DNA from: Synchiropus splendidus
Lineage: Eukaryota; Chordata; Actinopteri; Syngnathiformes; Callionymidae
Assembly: GCF_027744825.2 (NCBI RefSeq)
Contig: NC_071335.1
Span: 15,442,501-15,506,500 of the forward strand
DNA length: 64,000 nt
Reading direction: 5' to 3'
Position numbers and translations under genes: made by a program. This document shows positions 14,745 through 25,596 of this stretch, piece by piece. Each line of letters begins with the position of its first letter. Position 1 is the first letter of the stretch. The notes under the pieces are model-generated. The model worked only from the letters and a program-made list of their open reading frames with translations, ran no database searches and was not told the origin of the DNA.

Positions 14745-14802
14745 CCATTATTTGAGAAGGACTTAGTTATGGTCACCACACCCCCTGAAATGTTCTGTAT
14801 TT
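14745..14802 (+). mobile_element. hAT-like right-end fragment, second copy
   Basis: The sequence cattatttgagaaggactta, gttatggtcaccac and aaatgttctgtattta parallels 12792-12845 in the same orientation, about 1.95 kb downstream. Confidence 0.55.
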
Positions 14803-16235
14803 ACTACGCACACATGAGCAGACTAGTATATCTGGTATAACTGAGGGATGGAAAATGATCAATGAAATACTAATATTCATGCAGAGTATTTTCAGCGTGT
14901 AGCAACATGTCCAGTGATCCATGTGTGATCCTCATCAGCCGGAAAATAAAAAGCGAGAAACCTGCTTCCAAAGCAAACTACAAAAGTCAAGTAGCAAAAT
15001 GGGAGTTTTATCACAGTCACATTATTGGACAAAGCAGTTTTGCCTCTCTGCCTCATGAGTGTCAATTCAAATCCTCCTGATGGAAATGAATGATTTACTT
15101 TGAAAAACAATCGGTTTAAACAGCTCCATCTTCATCACAGATCTACCACTATAAACGTTGCCTAAACTCCACCATGCACTGCAAGAACTATGTCACGTTC
15201 ATATTGATGCAGCTAAAAAGATTCCAGCTAGTTTGTGTGGAGTCATGGCAAGTGAGGTGCGAACAAGATAAGCACTGATGCTGCACTGGTTGATGAAGAT
15301 AAGCAAGTGCCACGATCTTCTGACCTCCTCAGCAGGAAAAAGATTTTGGCCAAGCGTCACGGTTCACCAGGAGGTGGGGGGGCACAGTCAGCAGAGCGGG
15401 CTGAAGGCCTTCAGGAATGCTACAGTGGCAGTGGTCCTTGAACGGTTTCCAAACATTAGTCAACAGGGTTGAATAGATGCAGTGTTTGTGCCAGGAGACA
15501 GTGCTGTCTTGGACGTCTGCTGACTATTGGACTTCATGCTTGAAATATAGAGACAGGTGTGAGCCTCTTCTACTCAAGGCGAGAAGGGAGACGGCGGCGA
15601 TCGGTGGAAACAGGTGGCACCTGAGCTTTAGTTAAAATTGAATAAATATACCTTTAATAAAATAAAAATAATGAATTACTGGTTTTTAAAACAAAAAGAC
15701 AGTGGTGTTTTGTGTGGAATTTTGAGGACAAAACATGTTTAATTACATTTTGGAATTAGGCTGCAACATGATTGGTGGAAACATGGAAGATAAATGCCTT
15801 TCACATGCCTTTATTCTCTCAAACAATGAAGTCAGCCTGTGGTATCTCTCAGTTTGTCAGTTTGTTCATGGTGTGCGACGCCAGAGCAACATGGTGCACA
15901 TTGAAAGGTGTGTTTCGTTTGTGTCTCACTGCTCTCAGATAGTAGCGCAAGTAACTAAGTGGCTATAATTCTATTATAATATTATATATTCTGTTATAAT
16001 ATTATAATATTAAAATTCTGTTGTGTATATTTTTTTAAGAATGTTTCGTTGCACTCGTAACAACAATTTTAATTCGATTGTAAAACAATTACAAACTAAT
16101 TTAAGTTATTGCATTCCAAACTGAGTTGTACATGTGGTTTAATACTTATAACTATATATAGGTTCTGGTTCTGTTACCCATTCCAGTTTAAGTGGAACTA
16201 AAGTGGGAGAGAGTCTCCCAGAACTCGGACAGATT
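14803..16235. other. Intergenic, no gene recognised
   Basis: It is unique DNA, with an A+T-rich stretch of interleaved ATTATAATATT units at 15966-16015. No coding signal was seen. Confidence 0.5.
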
Positions 16236-16264
16236 CAGGACCTGGGCCTCGAGTTTGACGCCTG
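16236..16264 (-). mobile_element. hAT-like (GTGTCAAACTC type) terminus fragment
   Basis: The sequence cctgggcctcgagtttgacg plus cctg reads, on the other strand, as the CAGGCGTCAAACTC type of terminus. Similar pieces occur at 7.42, 35.35, 40.39, 44.91 and 55.35 kb. Confidence 0.4.
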
Positions 16265-16340
16265 TCATTTCATGTGATCATTTTATACCAGTAATATTAT
16301 TTATATCTTAAGCTACATGGTAGTTATTCACATGACATGG

Positions 16341-16428
16341 ATGCAGGGAGGATGGAGTCCCAGCTACAGAGGGTGAGAGGCAGGGGACACCCTGGAAAGG
16401 ACACCAGTCCAGCAGTTTATGATTGTAG
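16341..16428 (-). repeat. L2/SINE-type 3' tail fragment, reverse orientation
   Basis: Read on the minus strand it gives GGACTGGTGTCCTTTCCAGG, then GTGTCCCCTGCCTCTCACCC and TAGCTGGGACTCCATCC. This is the conserved tail pattern of vertebrate L2-mobilised elements. Confidence 0.75.
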
Positions 16429-18020
16429 ACAGACAACCACCGGCTACGACAGGTCATCATTTCACCTGTGTCGGTTTTAAGTCAGTGGGAGGAAATCAGA
16501 GCACAAAGAGCAAACTTGCGTCCACATAACAAACTTCAAGCAGAAAAATCCCTGATTTGGAGGCACAACCTCTTCAAGTTCCTCCAGAATGAACTAGCAG
16601 CAGCGAATGAAACACGACATAAACAAGCGGGGCTGACTTATCTCGCTGCCTGCCGCGAGCTTGACTAATGGATCACATAAAGGTGTCGTGTAAATCCACT
16701 TAAAGAAGTAAAGATGCAGTGAAAGCACAGGGAGCTCGCGGGAGCAGCCGCTCACCTCTTAAAGAATTTTACAAAGAGTTTCCTTTTGAGTTGTCCAGCT
16801 TCAAGACGTGAGTCAGAGCGTGAACCGACGCAGCAGATGTGCTACAGAACTCATTCCTTTTCCCTAAAACCACACTTGGAGGGTTTTAACCATGTTGTAA
16901 TCCTTCACAGCAACTTTTATAGGCAACAAAAAACATCTGTCCGACCAGGGACGTGAGGCACACATGGACAGATCATGCGGATCAGCGCTTCCACGACCTA
17001 AACTGGAGGTTGGTGATCTGGAAACAGAAGCCTTGGGGGGTGAATGGAACGTGGCCTTTGGACTGAGGTGCCGCTGAAGACCACCCTTAATGGCTTTCAT
17101 CAACATCAGCAGAGCTCTTTCACAGCCCAGTGCTCAAAGATTGACCGTGGACTTAAGAGATTGCATTGTGGCTCGTCCTCTCAGCCTTTGTGGAGCGAGG
17201 TGTGTTTTGAATGACGGCTGTCTGTGTGCGTGGAGGGAAAAATGTGGAGTGAAAAGATGGTAAAGGAGGACTCTTGTTTGCTGTTTGCCAGGGAACTTCA
17301 CAAAACCAACAGCCATTTGAGAGGGTCCATAGAAGGCCAGGGTTTTTTTTTTTTGTCTGGCAGAGTCATGGGGTTAATGCTATTCTGAGGGGACCTGGGT
17401 TCCACTTGGCTGGTCACTATGAAGTGTTTCTGTTGACGGTGTGAGGCCGCATTAGTGGGCAAACATTTCACTTATCCATCAACACGTGTTCGATCTACCA
17501 ATGACATATGAAGATTCAGATATCAGGTGTTTTCAACGGAAAACCCATTCATCTCATTGCTGTTGAAAAATAAGTCTCAGCCGGGTCGTGGGGGCAGCCC
17601 AGAAGCCCAGACCTCCCTCTCCCAAGTTGCTGATGCTCTACCTGGTCCACATTTGGATGCGAGCTTATCATGTTCTGGGTCTGCACCTGGGCACCCTCCT
17701 AATGGGACCTGAAGATGCCTCCGACATCTCAACTGTCAGCTTCACACAGTGTGGAAGAGCAGTGGTCTTCTGACACCAAAGTGTCCGACCGTCATGAAGC
17801 CTGTATAAGAGTGGCCATGTTCAGCTTTCCAATGTTTATGTTCCAGCAGTTCTGATGTTTAGGGTTTCCATGTTACATCTTAAAGTAATAATTATCTGAT
17901 ATTCCACGAGTCTATGTGGCCTATTTAACCAAAAAATGTGTCTTTTGCTTGAAAACATTCTAGTTTCAGAAACACATTTGTGTTTCACTCTTTATTATAA
18001 TATTACATTTGCGCTCATAA
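16429..18020. other. Intergenic, no gene recognised
   Basis: It is unique DNA with moderate G+C islands near 16.7 and 17.6 kb. I saw no exon with homology I can name. Confidence 0.5.
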
Positions 18021-18107
18021 TATTTTTTTTATTTTTATTTTTATTTTTATTTTTATTTTTATTTTTATTTTTATTTTTATTTTTATTTTTATTTTTATTT
18101 TTATTTT
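18021..18107. repeat. (TTTTA)n pentanucleotide array
   Basis: About sixteen TTTTA units run almost uninterrupted. They could be a remnant poly-A tail of a retroposon on the minus strand. Confidence 0.97.
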
Positions 18108-19523
18108 AAACAAGCGACAATAATATACACAAACATCTCATGAAGATAATATTCATTGCCCCTGTGGAAATGTAATTGTCCACCCCTGACCTAGAACGAC
18201 CTTGCCACACAAGCTTAAGATCATTTACATTGCTGTACTTCCAAAAACATTGCGCTATTCTGCTTAACACAACAACCTGTTTCCACCCTGTTTGGAGTCT
18301 TGGCAACTCAACAGTCCCATTTCGCTGGCCGATCTTTTGCATTCAAGTTTGTCTGAAGCAGTCAAAACAGCATCTGATCCAAATATTGTTCCAGATCTTT
18401 TGCCTTAAGCGAGCAATGGGATTTTTTGCCAAGTGCAATATGGAGTTATCTGTTGATCTACCAGGAGAGAGGGGTTCAGGAGGAGCCTCAGCAAGGGGAG
18501 GTCTGAGCTCCGGGCGAGAGGCGTACAAAAGACAGGCTGCAGAGGACTAAAGTAGTCCGGGGTCTGTGTGCCAACACTGAGCTTAATCCTCAGACACGGA
18601 GGCATGACGAGACTTCCAATTCTGAATTCACATTGACTCAGTGACAGTGAGTTGTTACGACTTCACACAACAGACTGACAGTTCTTAGCTGCTTGTTGGG
18701 GAGGTTTGAAAACTCTCACTAGTGATGCACATTCCAATCTGATTCCAGTTTGACCGTGGCATCATAACTGCTGATACAGACCCGATCCGTCTCCTCCTCC
18801 ACATGGAGCTGTCTTCAGGATTTATGACCTACACATCTTCTCATCATCACAGTCGTTTAAAAAACACTTCACTGAACCTCTCCTTTACGCCTTGTGAGGG
18901 ACCTCATACAGTCGAGGAGTTCACTCTCCGTTCATTCTTCCATGCACAGACACTCTAATTTAACTGAGGAAATGTAAATAAAAAAAAAACAAGATTTATT
19001 AGCTCTGCTACGAAACATCTTTCGTGAAAATTTAAGAAGCTCAACCCATTTTTTCTCTAGCCTTTTTTTGTTCCCAAGACAATTATGGATATATTTGTCG
19101 TGTTTAGCCAAACACTTGTCGAGGCTTAGGTGCATACAGCGCCACCTGGAGACAGTCACTCGGTGATTCTTGCGGATGAAACTGAAACTGAGAAACAAAG
19201 CAAAGTGAAGGCAACACTCCTCACTGAGAGCGTTGTCCTTCACTGCTGCATCGTCGTATTTAGGAGTTTAATTCCAGACTAAATTCTAGTTGGAAGGCTA
19301 ATGTATGAAGTTTTTTCCCAAATTTCCAGAACTTTTGTTCACCCTAACTTGTATTAAATTATCACCTTGATGTTCATATCTCAGTGCTTTCCACACAGAG
19401 TAGAATTATATCATAACCTAATGTAATATAACGTTTATTTTGTCATGTTTAGCGTGAACATTGACTCCTTGAAGCATGTCAATGTCTTTCTCTGCTTACT
19501 TTCAATCTCTTATCTGCCTAAAC
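18108..19523. other. Intergenic, no gene recognised
   Basis: The 124-codon frame at 18176-18550 has no recognisable domain and no splice context that I trust. Confidence 0.5.
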
Positions 19524-20080
19524 CAGACCTGGGCAAAGTGTGGCCCGGGGGCCATATGTGGCCAGATGCCTGTATTTTCATGGACGGTTTGACGTCAGAC
19601 TAAAACTAATATGTCCTAATTTTTCTCCCGTTTTTGTTATTTCTCTTTTAGTCATCACCACCACTTCAGCAGTAAATATAGCATCTTCTTGTTTTAAGAC
19701 TGAAATGTTCTTCTTTTGTCTTATTTTTCTTGTTCCCCACATTGAAGAAATAATGAAAATATATTTTGAAATATATTATATTTTTTATCATGAATGTCTC
19801 ATCCATAGTTGATTTATATTCAAATTAAGTGCATATAAAATGAAATATTTCAATAAGTTTCATGGCATATTTACACTTCTTATATATCCGTAGTCACATT
19901 TCATCTCCTTAGGTTCATTCTGTCCTTGTACTTAAGTATATATTTTGGATATTTTTCCGTCATGTTTTGGAGTCATCGCTGTCTTTCGCTGGCTCATGTA
20001 TAAAAACTGAGCATCTCGCGGCCCTCACGGCCCAATGGGTGTAAAACAAAAAAACCTTTTAGCGGCCCTCTATGGGGCCT
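19524..20080 (+). mobile_element. hAT-like (CAGACCTGGGCAA type) element, right end not clear
   Basis: It starts CAGACCTGGGCAAAGTGTGG followed by cccgggggccatatgtggcc. This is the same terminus as the complete element at 59725. GGCCCTC blocks near 20018-20075 suggest the far end is degenerate or truncated. Confidence 0.6.
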
Positions 20081-21173
20081 GTTGAAATGAATTACAATGA
20101 ACAGACCAGAATCTAATGTGATCATGTCGCGGCTTGGCGGTGCTATAATGACGCGCTAATGCTCGAATTATGACCGTTGTAATAACAGTTTTTAATGCAG
20201 CGGTTCTTAAGCACACACTAGCTTATTCCCAGGTTGAGCTAATCACAAGTTTGGCTCTCGGAGTGATTGGGAAACTGAACAAAAACAATGCCTGCACCCA
20301 GATGTGGACTCAAGTGTCCCTCAGCAACGCTACAGTCCTGACCACAAAAACCAACAGCTGATTAAAGCCAACAGCGGCGGAACGTAACCCTGAGCTACAG
20401 TGTTTCTGACGTCCTTCAAATGTCATGATTTGGGAACGAAGTCCTGGCGACAACTAGGGAAGCGATCCGCTCTGTAAACAGAGGAAACAAGCAGCTCTCA
20501 CTTTCATGCTCCCCTGGCCAGCAGATACAAGAGGAAGTGAGAAAGAAGTGATGGAGCAGAGATTGGTGTTAAGTGTGTTGACCCCGGCTCTAATGATTCA
20601 GGCCGTAAAGACCGATCTGTTCCGAGGTTATTAAGGGATTATTAGGGCTCGTAAATCCACCGTCTGGAGAAGGTTAACTCACACAGACGCTCAATTGAAC
20701 ACTGATCCACATTCCTGAGGACGAGCAACTTTACAGCTGCTGAGCGAGCATCCAGAATATTTCAGCCGACTCTGAGGCCGGGGTTTTATCAAGGTGTCGC
20801 CACATGGGAGAGTGATATTGAAATTAAATTGTTAAATAATTGTTTTAAGTTTATATGTTTAGATTGTATTGTTTATGGTTTATATGTACAGGAAAGGCAA
20901 AAATAAATAGATAAATAAAATAAAAATGAGGCTAAATATAAGTGTATAAAATTATTTATTATTTGTAGCTCAGCCCATCATTGTTGACTTTTAAAAAAAA
21001 CAAAACTGAAATTCATGAGCTCAATAACAATAGGTGCAAATAAGCACAACAACAGCTGTATATGCAGACTAGAACTTATGTTTTTTTTATATAATTGATA
21101 ATATTGATTGATGAAAAGAAAGAATAAATACAGAAAAATTATATACAGTATAAATATAAAAACACAACACATA
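20081..21173. other. Intergenic, no gene recognised
   Basis: The 20.38-20.80 kb part has higher G+C and no repeat signature. It could be conserved noncoding DNA, but I have no alignment to support that. Confidence 0.45.
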
Positions 21174-21247
21174 CTACTACTAATAATAATAATAATAATT
21201 ATATTATTGTTATTATTATTATGGTTATTATTATTATTATTATTATT
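21174..21247. repeat. (AAT)n/(ATT)n microsatellite, interrupted
   Basis: Runs of TAA and TTA units with a strand-switching centre (aataattatattattgttatt) form an imperfect palindrome. Confidence 0.93.
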
Positions 21248-21504
21248 TTTGTATCATCTGGAGAAGTTCTCTGGATCCTTAGTGCCGTCACAATATTTCT
21301 GCTCATCTTTTCTTCCTCTGCTCATTCTTCCCCTGCGTCTGTCTTCTTTCAGACTTTCTCTCCTCCAAACACACACTCGTGTTCGACCATTCATCAGCTG
21401 CTAATCTCACTTGTCCGCTTTGAGGTGTTTTGGGGGGCCACATGCTCAAAATGCTCATAATGAGAGATGGCTACAGGGCGAAGTGGAAAACAGATTAACG
21501 TGCT

Positions 21505-21533
<29 letters not shown>
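21505..21533. repeat. (TG)14 microsatellite
   Basis: It is an uninterrupted TG run. Confidence 0.96.
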
Positions 21534-21535
<2 letters not shown>

Positions 21536-22468
21536 AACTTACATAAATATTTGGGCCCCTAAAGGCCACTAGCTCTCACTTTTGAATTATAAAGCTTGTT
21601 AAACATGAGTGTAAATAAACACAGAGCGAGTCGTGGCGCCCCACGGAGCTTCATAAGTCAGTCTGGGCCCCGGCTGCTGCAGACGGACGGATGTGTTCAG
21701 TTCCCCACCTGAGCTGCTGGACCCACTGTTTAGTTTACTGACCCGCTCAGGTCAACGGAACCACATGGAGACTAGTAAATTGGCGGAAGGTTGTTTCTTG
21801 GGCAAAAAAAAAACTTGTGTAACAGCCCATTGGAGGTTAATGTCCTGAATGAAGATCCGTCCTGACACTTGCTTTCCTGGGCGTCATCAATTTACTTCAC
21901 GTTGCAAGGGAGACGTGACTTCCACATTTGAATGCTGCTTCAGCCAACTTACTGTGAATCAATGACTTTGAACTGTCCATACTAGTGAGTGGTTATCAGT
22001 CCATATGTGGCGGAGCATCAACCTGCCCAGGGGACTTCTGTCCCCCCACCATCCCACTGATGAATATTGCGACTAGTATTTCACTCTGATGTCAGTGGCT
22101 TGTCTTTATTCTGGCGGGCTGAGAGCAGCACGTCCACTTCCTGTTTATCGTCCAAAACAAACAATGATCAGCTCAGTAATTCAGTGATGGGGATCAAAAC
22201 AAAAGGTCGACTCAGTGGCATTGGTTATATCACACCTGCATAAATGTGAGAGTATGGACATATATATAGATAGATAAATAGATTATATATATAGATTATC
22301 AGAGAGTTACATTTCCATAAACTGTATGTGGCAGAGAAAACACTCAAAAACACACAAAACTCTGAAGGGAGAACACAACACAGTAACAAGGAAGTTACAC
22401 GAGTTAAGTTATAGATAACAAACCAGTTAAAAAAAAAGTTTTATTTAATTAACATTATAGATGATGAC
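21534..22468. other. Intergenic, no gene recognised
   Basis: It is unique DNA with a short ATAGATAG-like run near 22263-22300. Confidence 0.5.
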
Positions 22469-22569
22469 AAAATAAAAATAAAAATAAAAATAAAAATAAA
22501 AATAAAAATAAAAATAAAAATAAAAATAAAAATAAAAATAAAAATAAAAATAAAAATAAAAATAAAAAT
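22469..22569. repeat. (AAAAT)20 pentanucleotide array
   Basis: It is an uninterrupted AAAAT run of about 100 bp. It is the reverse complement of the array at 18.0 kb. Confidence 0.97.
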
Positions 22570-22652
22570 AGAGTTACATCCGTAGGAACCAGTGAAGTGG
22601 CATCAGTCACTGCATCTGCTGAATCACTTCAGCTCCTGTCAATAACTGTGTG

Positions 22653-22686
22653 CTACTTTATTGATCCCTGGAGTGAAATTCTCTTC
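22653..22686 (-). repeat. LINE/SINE 3' tail fragment (TTTATTGATCCC type)
   Basis: The sequence ctactttattgatccctgga plus gtgaaattc is, on the minus strand, the GAATTTC...GGGATCAATAAAGTA tail of fish Rex1/L2-type retroposons. Confidence 0.6.
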
Positions 22687-23123
22687 TCACTTGCTTCCAT
22701 TAACGGAGGTCAGCGCGTCGGGCCACGCTGCTGCGTGTGTCATGCTCCATAGAGGAGAGACAGATGTTTGCCCATGCTGGTTAATACTTTGTAAAGTAGT
22801 GGAAGACTGGAAAAGGGTAATGACATTTTTCTGTTCCAAAATAAGACTACAATTATGTATGACCCAGTGGTGCAACGTTTTGGAGCAACCAAGGAGTGGG
22901 TGGCTAGCAACTTTTAACCTTGGAGAACATTTGTAAAGAAGATATAAGAACAATAAATGTGGAATATAAAAATAAGAACGATTAAAAACTGCCCAAGTTA
23001 AAATGGAAAAAGCACAAGAGAAGGTTGGTGGATGGATAGAGGTATGAGAGGTAGAGAAAAAATGGATAAACCTACAAACAAACTGATGGTTTACGTCAAT
23101 GGATGTGAAATAAACGTGTTTGA

Positions 23124-23214
23124 TTTTGAACCCAGTTTACTGTTCACCCTCTTCATCTGTCGGATTTAGCCATTCTGAAACAACAAAAATTGTAGTTTGA
23201 CGCCCGCAAAGCAA
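23124..23214 (+). repeat. Local duplication, copy 1
   Basis: From ttttgaacccagtttactgt through to cgcccgcaaagcaa it is nearly identical to 23610-23709. The main difference is an insertion of about 9 bp in copy 2. Confidence 0.9.
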
Positions 23215-23609
23215 GTCATATTCATCAAATTTGCTGAAGAAAAAAAGAAAAGAAAATACACTTGAATCAAATTGTCGTGAAAATTGGAAAAACTGAAAAA
23301 AAAATCTGAATAAAATAAACATAATAAAACCATATAAAAAATATGTATCTTATTTCAACTCCAAAGAAGATAGAAGTGAAGTTAAATAACATAATCGCCA
23401 TAAAATGTTCTAATTAATTTTCAAAACTGCTTCAACAGGTGCTTTCATGCAGAGTTTATACTGTTGGGGGAGCAGCAACACTTTATTTATCTTTTTTTTC
23501 TTTTCAAGAACTTGTCCATAGTTGGTAACTATCACAGAGTTACAGCTGTCAAGTCAATTCAGTGACGCACTACAGCCACTATACGTGGCTCATGTATAAA
23601 AACTGAGCA

Positions 23610-23709
23610 TTTTGAACCCAGTTTACTGTTCACCCTCTTCATCTGTCGGATTTTGCACTTAGCGATTCAGAAACAACAAAAAAAAAGTAGTTTGACGCCC
23701 GCAAAGCAA
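23610..23709 (+). repeat. Local duplication, copy 2
   Basis: It is nearly identical to 23124-23214. It is directly preceded by ggctcatgtataaaaactga plus gcat, a string also present near 19992-20015. Confidence 0.9.
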
Positions 23710-25265
23710 ACACACCTCCAGTCCGAGCGTGTAATCCCGGCGTCTATTTTCTCTAGACGTCTTCAGCGCTCCCGTCTGGTGTTTGAACCTCCGCGTCGCT
23801 CTCCTTTTGTTAGCTGCTGCACGGTTGACGCGGTGACCTTTTGAACCCTGCAGTGATTGTCTCACACTGCTAAGTGCCTCCTGATTGTGGGCAGAACTGA
23901 GTGATAATGTCTTCCAGATTCTCCAGCTGTCACGACTCAACATGCACACGTACGGCAGCGCAGTTCAAAGCGCAAGCTAAATGATCCCAACGGTAAACAG
24001 TTAAAAAGAGAAGGAGAAAAGTGTGCAAACATACGACTGACATGAGCGAAGGCAGGCGGGACGGTGAGCCGAGATGTCGGCCTGAGTGATGCTCACTCCG
24101 AACTGTTCCAGAGTGTTTTTGGTTTGTTGTTCTTTTCTTCTTTTTTAAATAGAAAGCACTTCCTGGGATGACACTCTCGATGCTTTTTTATCGGTTGTCT
24201 CTGTGACGTTCAACAGACTGACCAGTCCACAGCCGATCTATAGCCTCAGAAATAACTCCGTTTTTTCAGCTATTGCTGCGACTGACACTGAAGACTCAAG
24301 CAGATGCCAGAACAGGGCACAATATAAAGTTTTGAGCATTGAACTAGTCTCTATTTCCGTCATTATCAGCAACCAAATGTTCAAAATGGTCTACTTGGCA
24401 TGTGTTACTCATTCTGGATTTTGTAAATGTGATTCAGGTGGTCATAAAGGTTTTGGCTGCAGTGAGATATTGTAGTGGGAGAGAAACCCACAGAATAAAA
24501 CGTAGTTTTACAGCAACAGGAAAACTGGATTCCAAAAAAGTTCTGTGGGGAACTCATTTATCTCAAGGGATCTGTTTACTTCCAGATTATATTGGTGCAA
24601 ATACTGAGTTCTATAAGTCATAATAGCAGAAGACCCCATGCTGTAGCGCCTCATCTGAGACGTGATGAGAAAACCTACCCAACTCACCTTCCTGTGGATC
24701 ATGGGAAAGTGTGCCTTTATGAAGTAGCATGTCGTGTTTTCAACCCATTAAGATGCTATTCCAGGACGAGAATATGGATTTTCCTTTGAGCGTGCCAAAC
24801 TAACTTTGTACTAATAGGCTGATCCAGGGTCAGTCCATCATGCTAAGTCAAGCGAGTCTCACCCAAAGGTCCAGTTATGACAGATCTAATGGAAACTTTG
24901 TCATCGTTCCTTTAATGCAGCAGAACAACATGGAGATCTCAATGAGATGAATGGATGCTGTGGCTTTCTTTAGCTTTGGAAACAATCCACAGCTTCCATT
25001 TAGTCAGTTACACTAGAAATACAGATCACATATGTCATACTCCTCTGAAACACATCTATTTTAATAATGAAAGATACTACATTAGAATTCATTGTGCGGA
25101 TTATTCCTCCTCCAGTTACAGTTAAATGTTAAGCCATATCCTTTTCCAAAAAACATTTTTTCTCAACAGCAATTTTTGATTAATCTCCATTACCAATAAA
25201 CGTATTGTTTAGTATTGAATTTTGTGAAGTCATTTATTCATTTTCAACTGCTTTTTCCAATATGG
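23710..25265. other. Intergenic, no gene recognised
   Basis: No coding or repeat family was recognised; open frames are under 100 codons. Confidence 0.5.
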
Positions 25266-25596
25266 CAGTGCTTCTCAATCATTTTCTGTTGCACCCGCCC
25301 CAGGAAGAAGTAAACGTTTCGTGGCCCCCAACTCTCCGCCGCCTCTGCAAATAGCATAATTTGAGTATAAAATGAGTATCACTTCACCTCTGCATAACAT
25401 TGTATCCTTGTAAACATTGGAGAAAAGAAAAAAAAGAAAGTAATGTAGATCGAATTCCAATAAAGAATAACTTTATTGACATGAGTGGATGTGCACTTTA
25501 TTCTAGCAGGGCAATAAAAGTATGTTCTCCATGTCCAAGGTGGCATCGCTCCACACCCCCCCATGGGGGGCCCACCCCACTATTTGACAAGGACTG
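25266..25596 (+). mobile_element. Complete non-autonomous hAT-like element, 331 bp
   Basis: The left end CAGTGCTTCTCAATC and the right end TTGACAAGGACTG (complement CAGTCCTTGTCAA) form imperfect inverted repeats. Flanking octamers caatatgg and ccgtgtgg match at 5 of 8 positions, compatible with a decayed 8-bp target duplication. No transposase frame is present. Confidence 0.65.

Noticed and set aside
18176..18550. 124-codon frame as a possible exon
   Set aside because: It has no homology that I recognise, no clean splice sites, and overlapping minus-strand frames are equally open.
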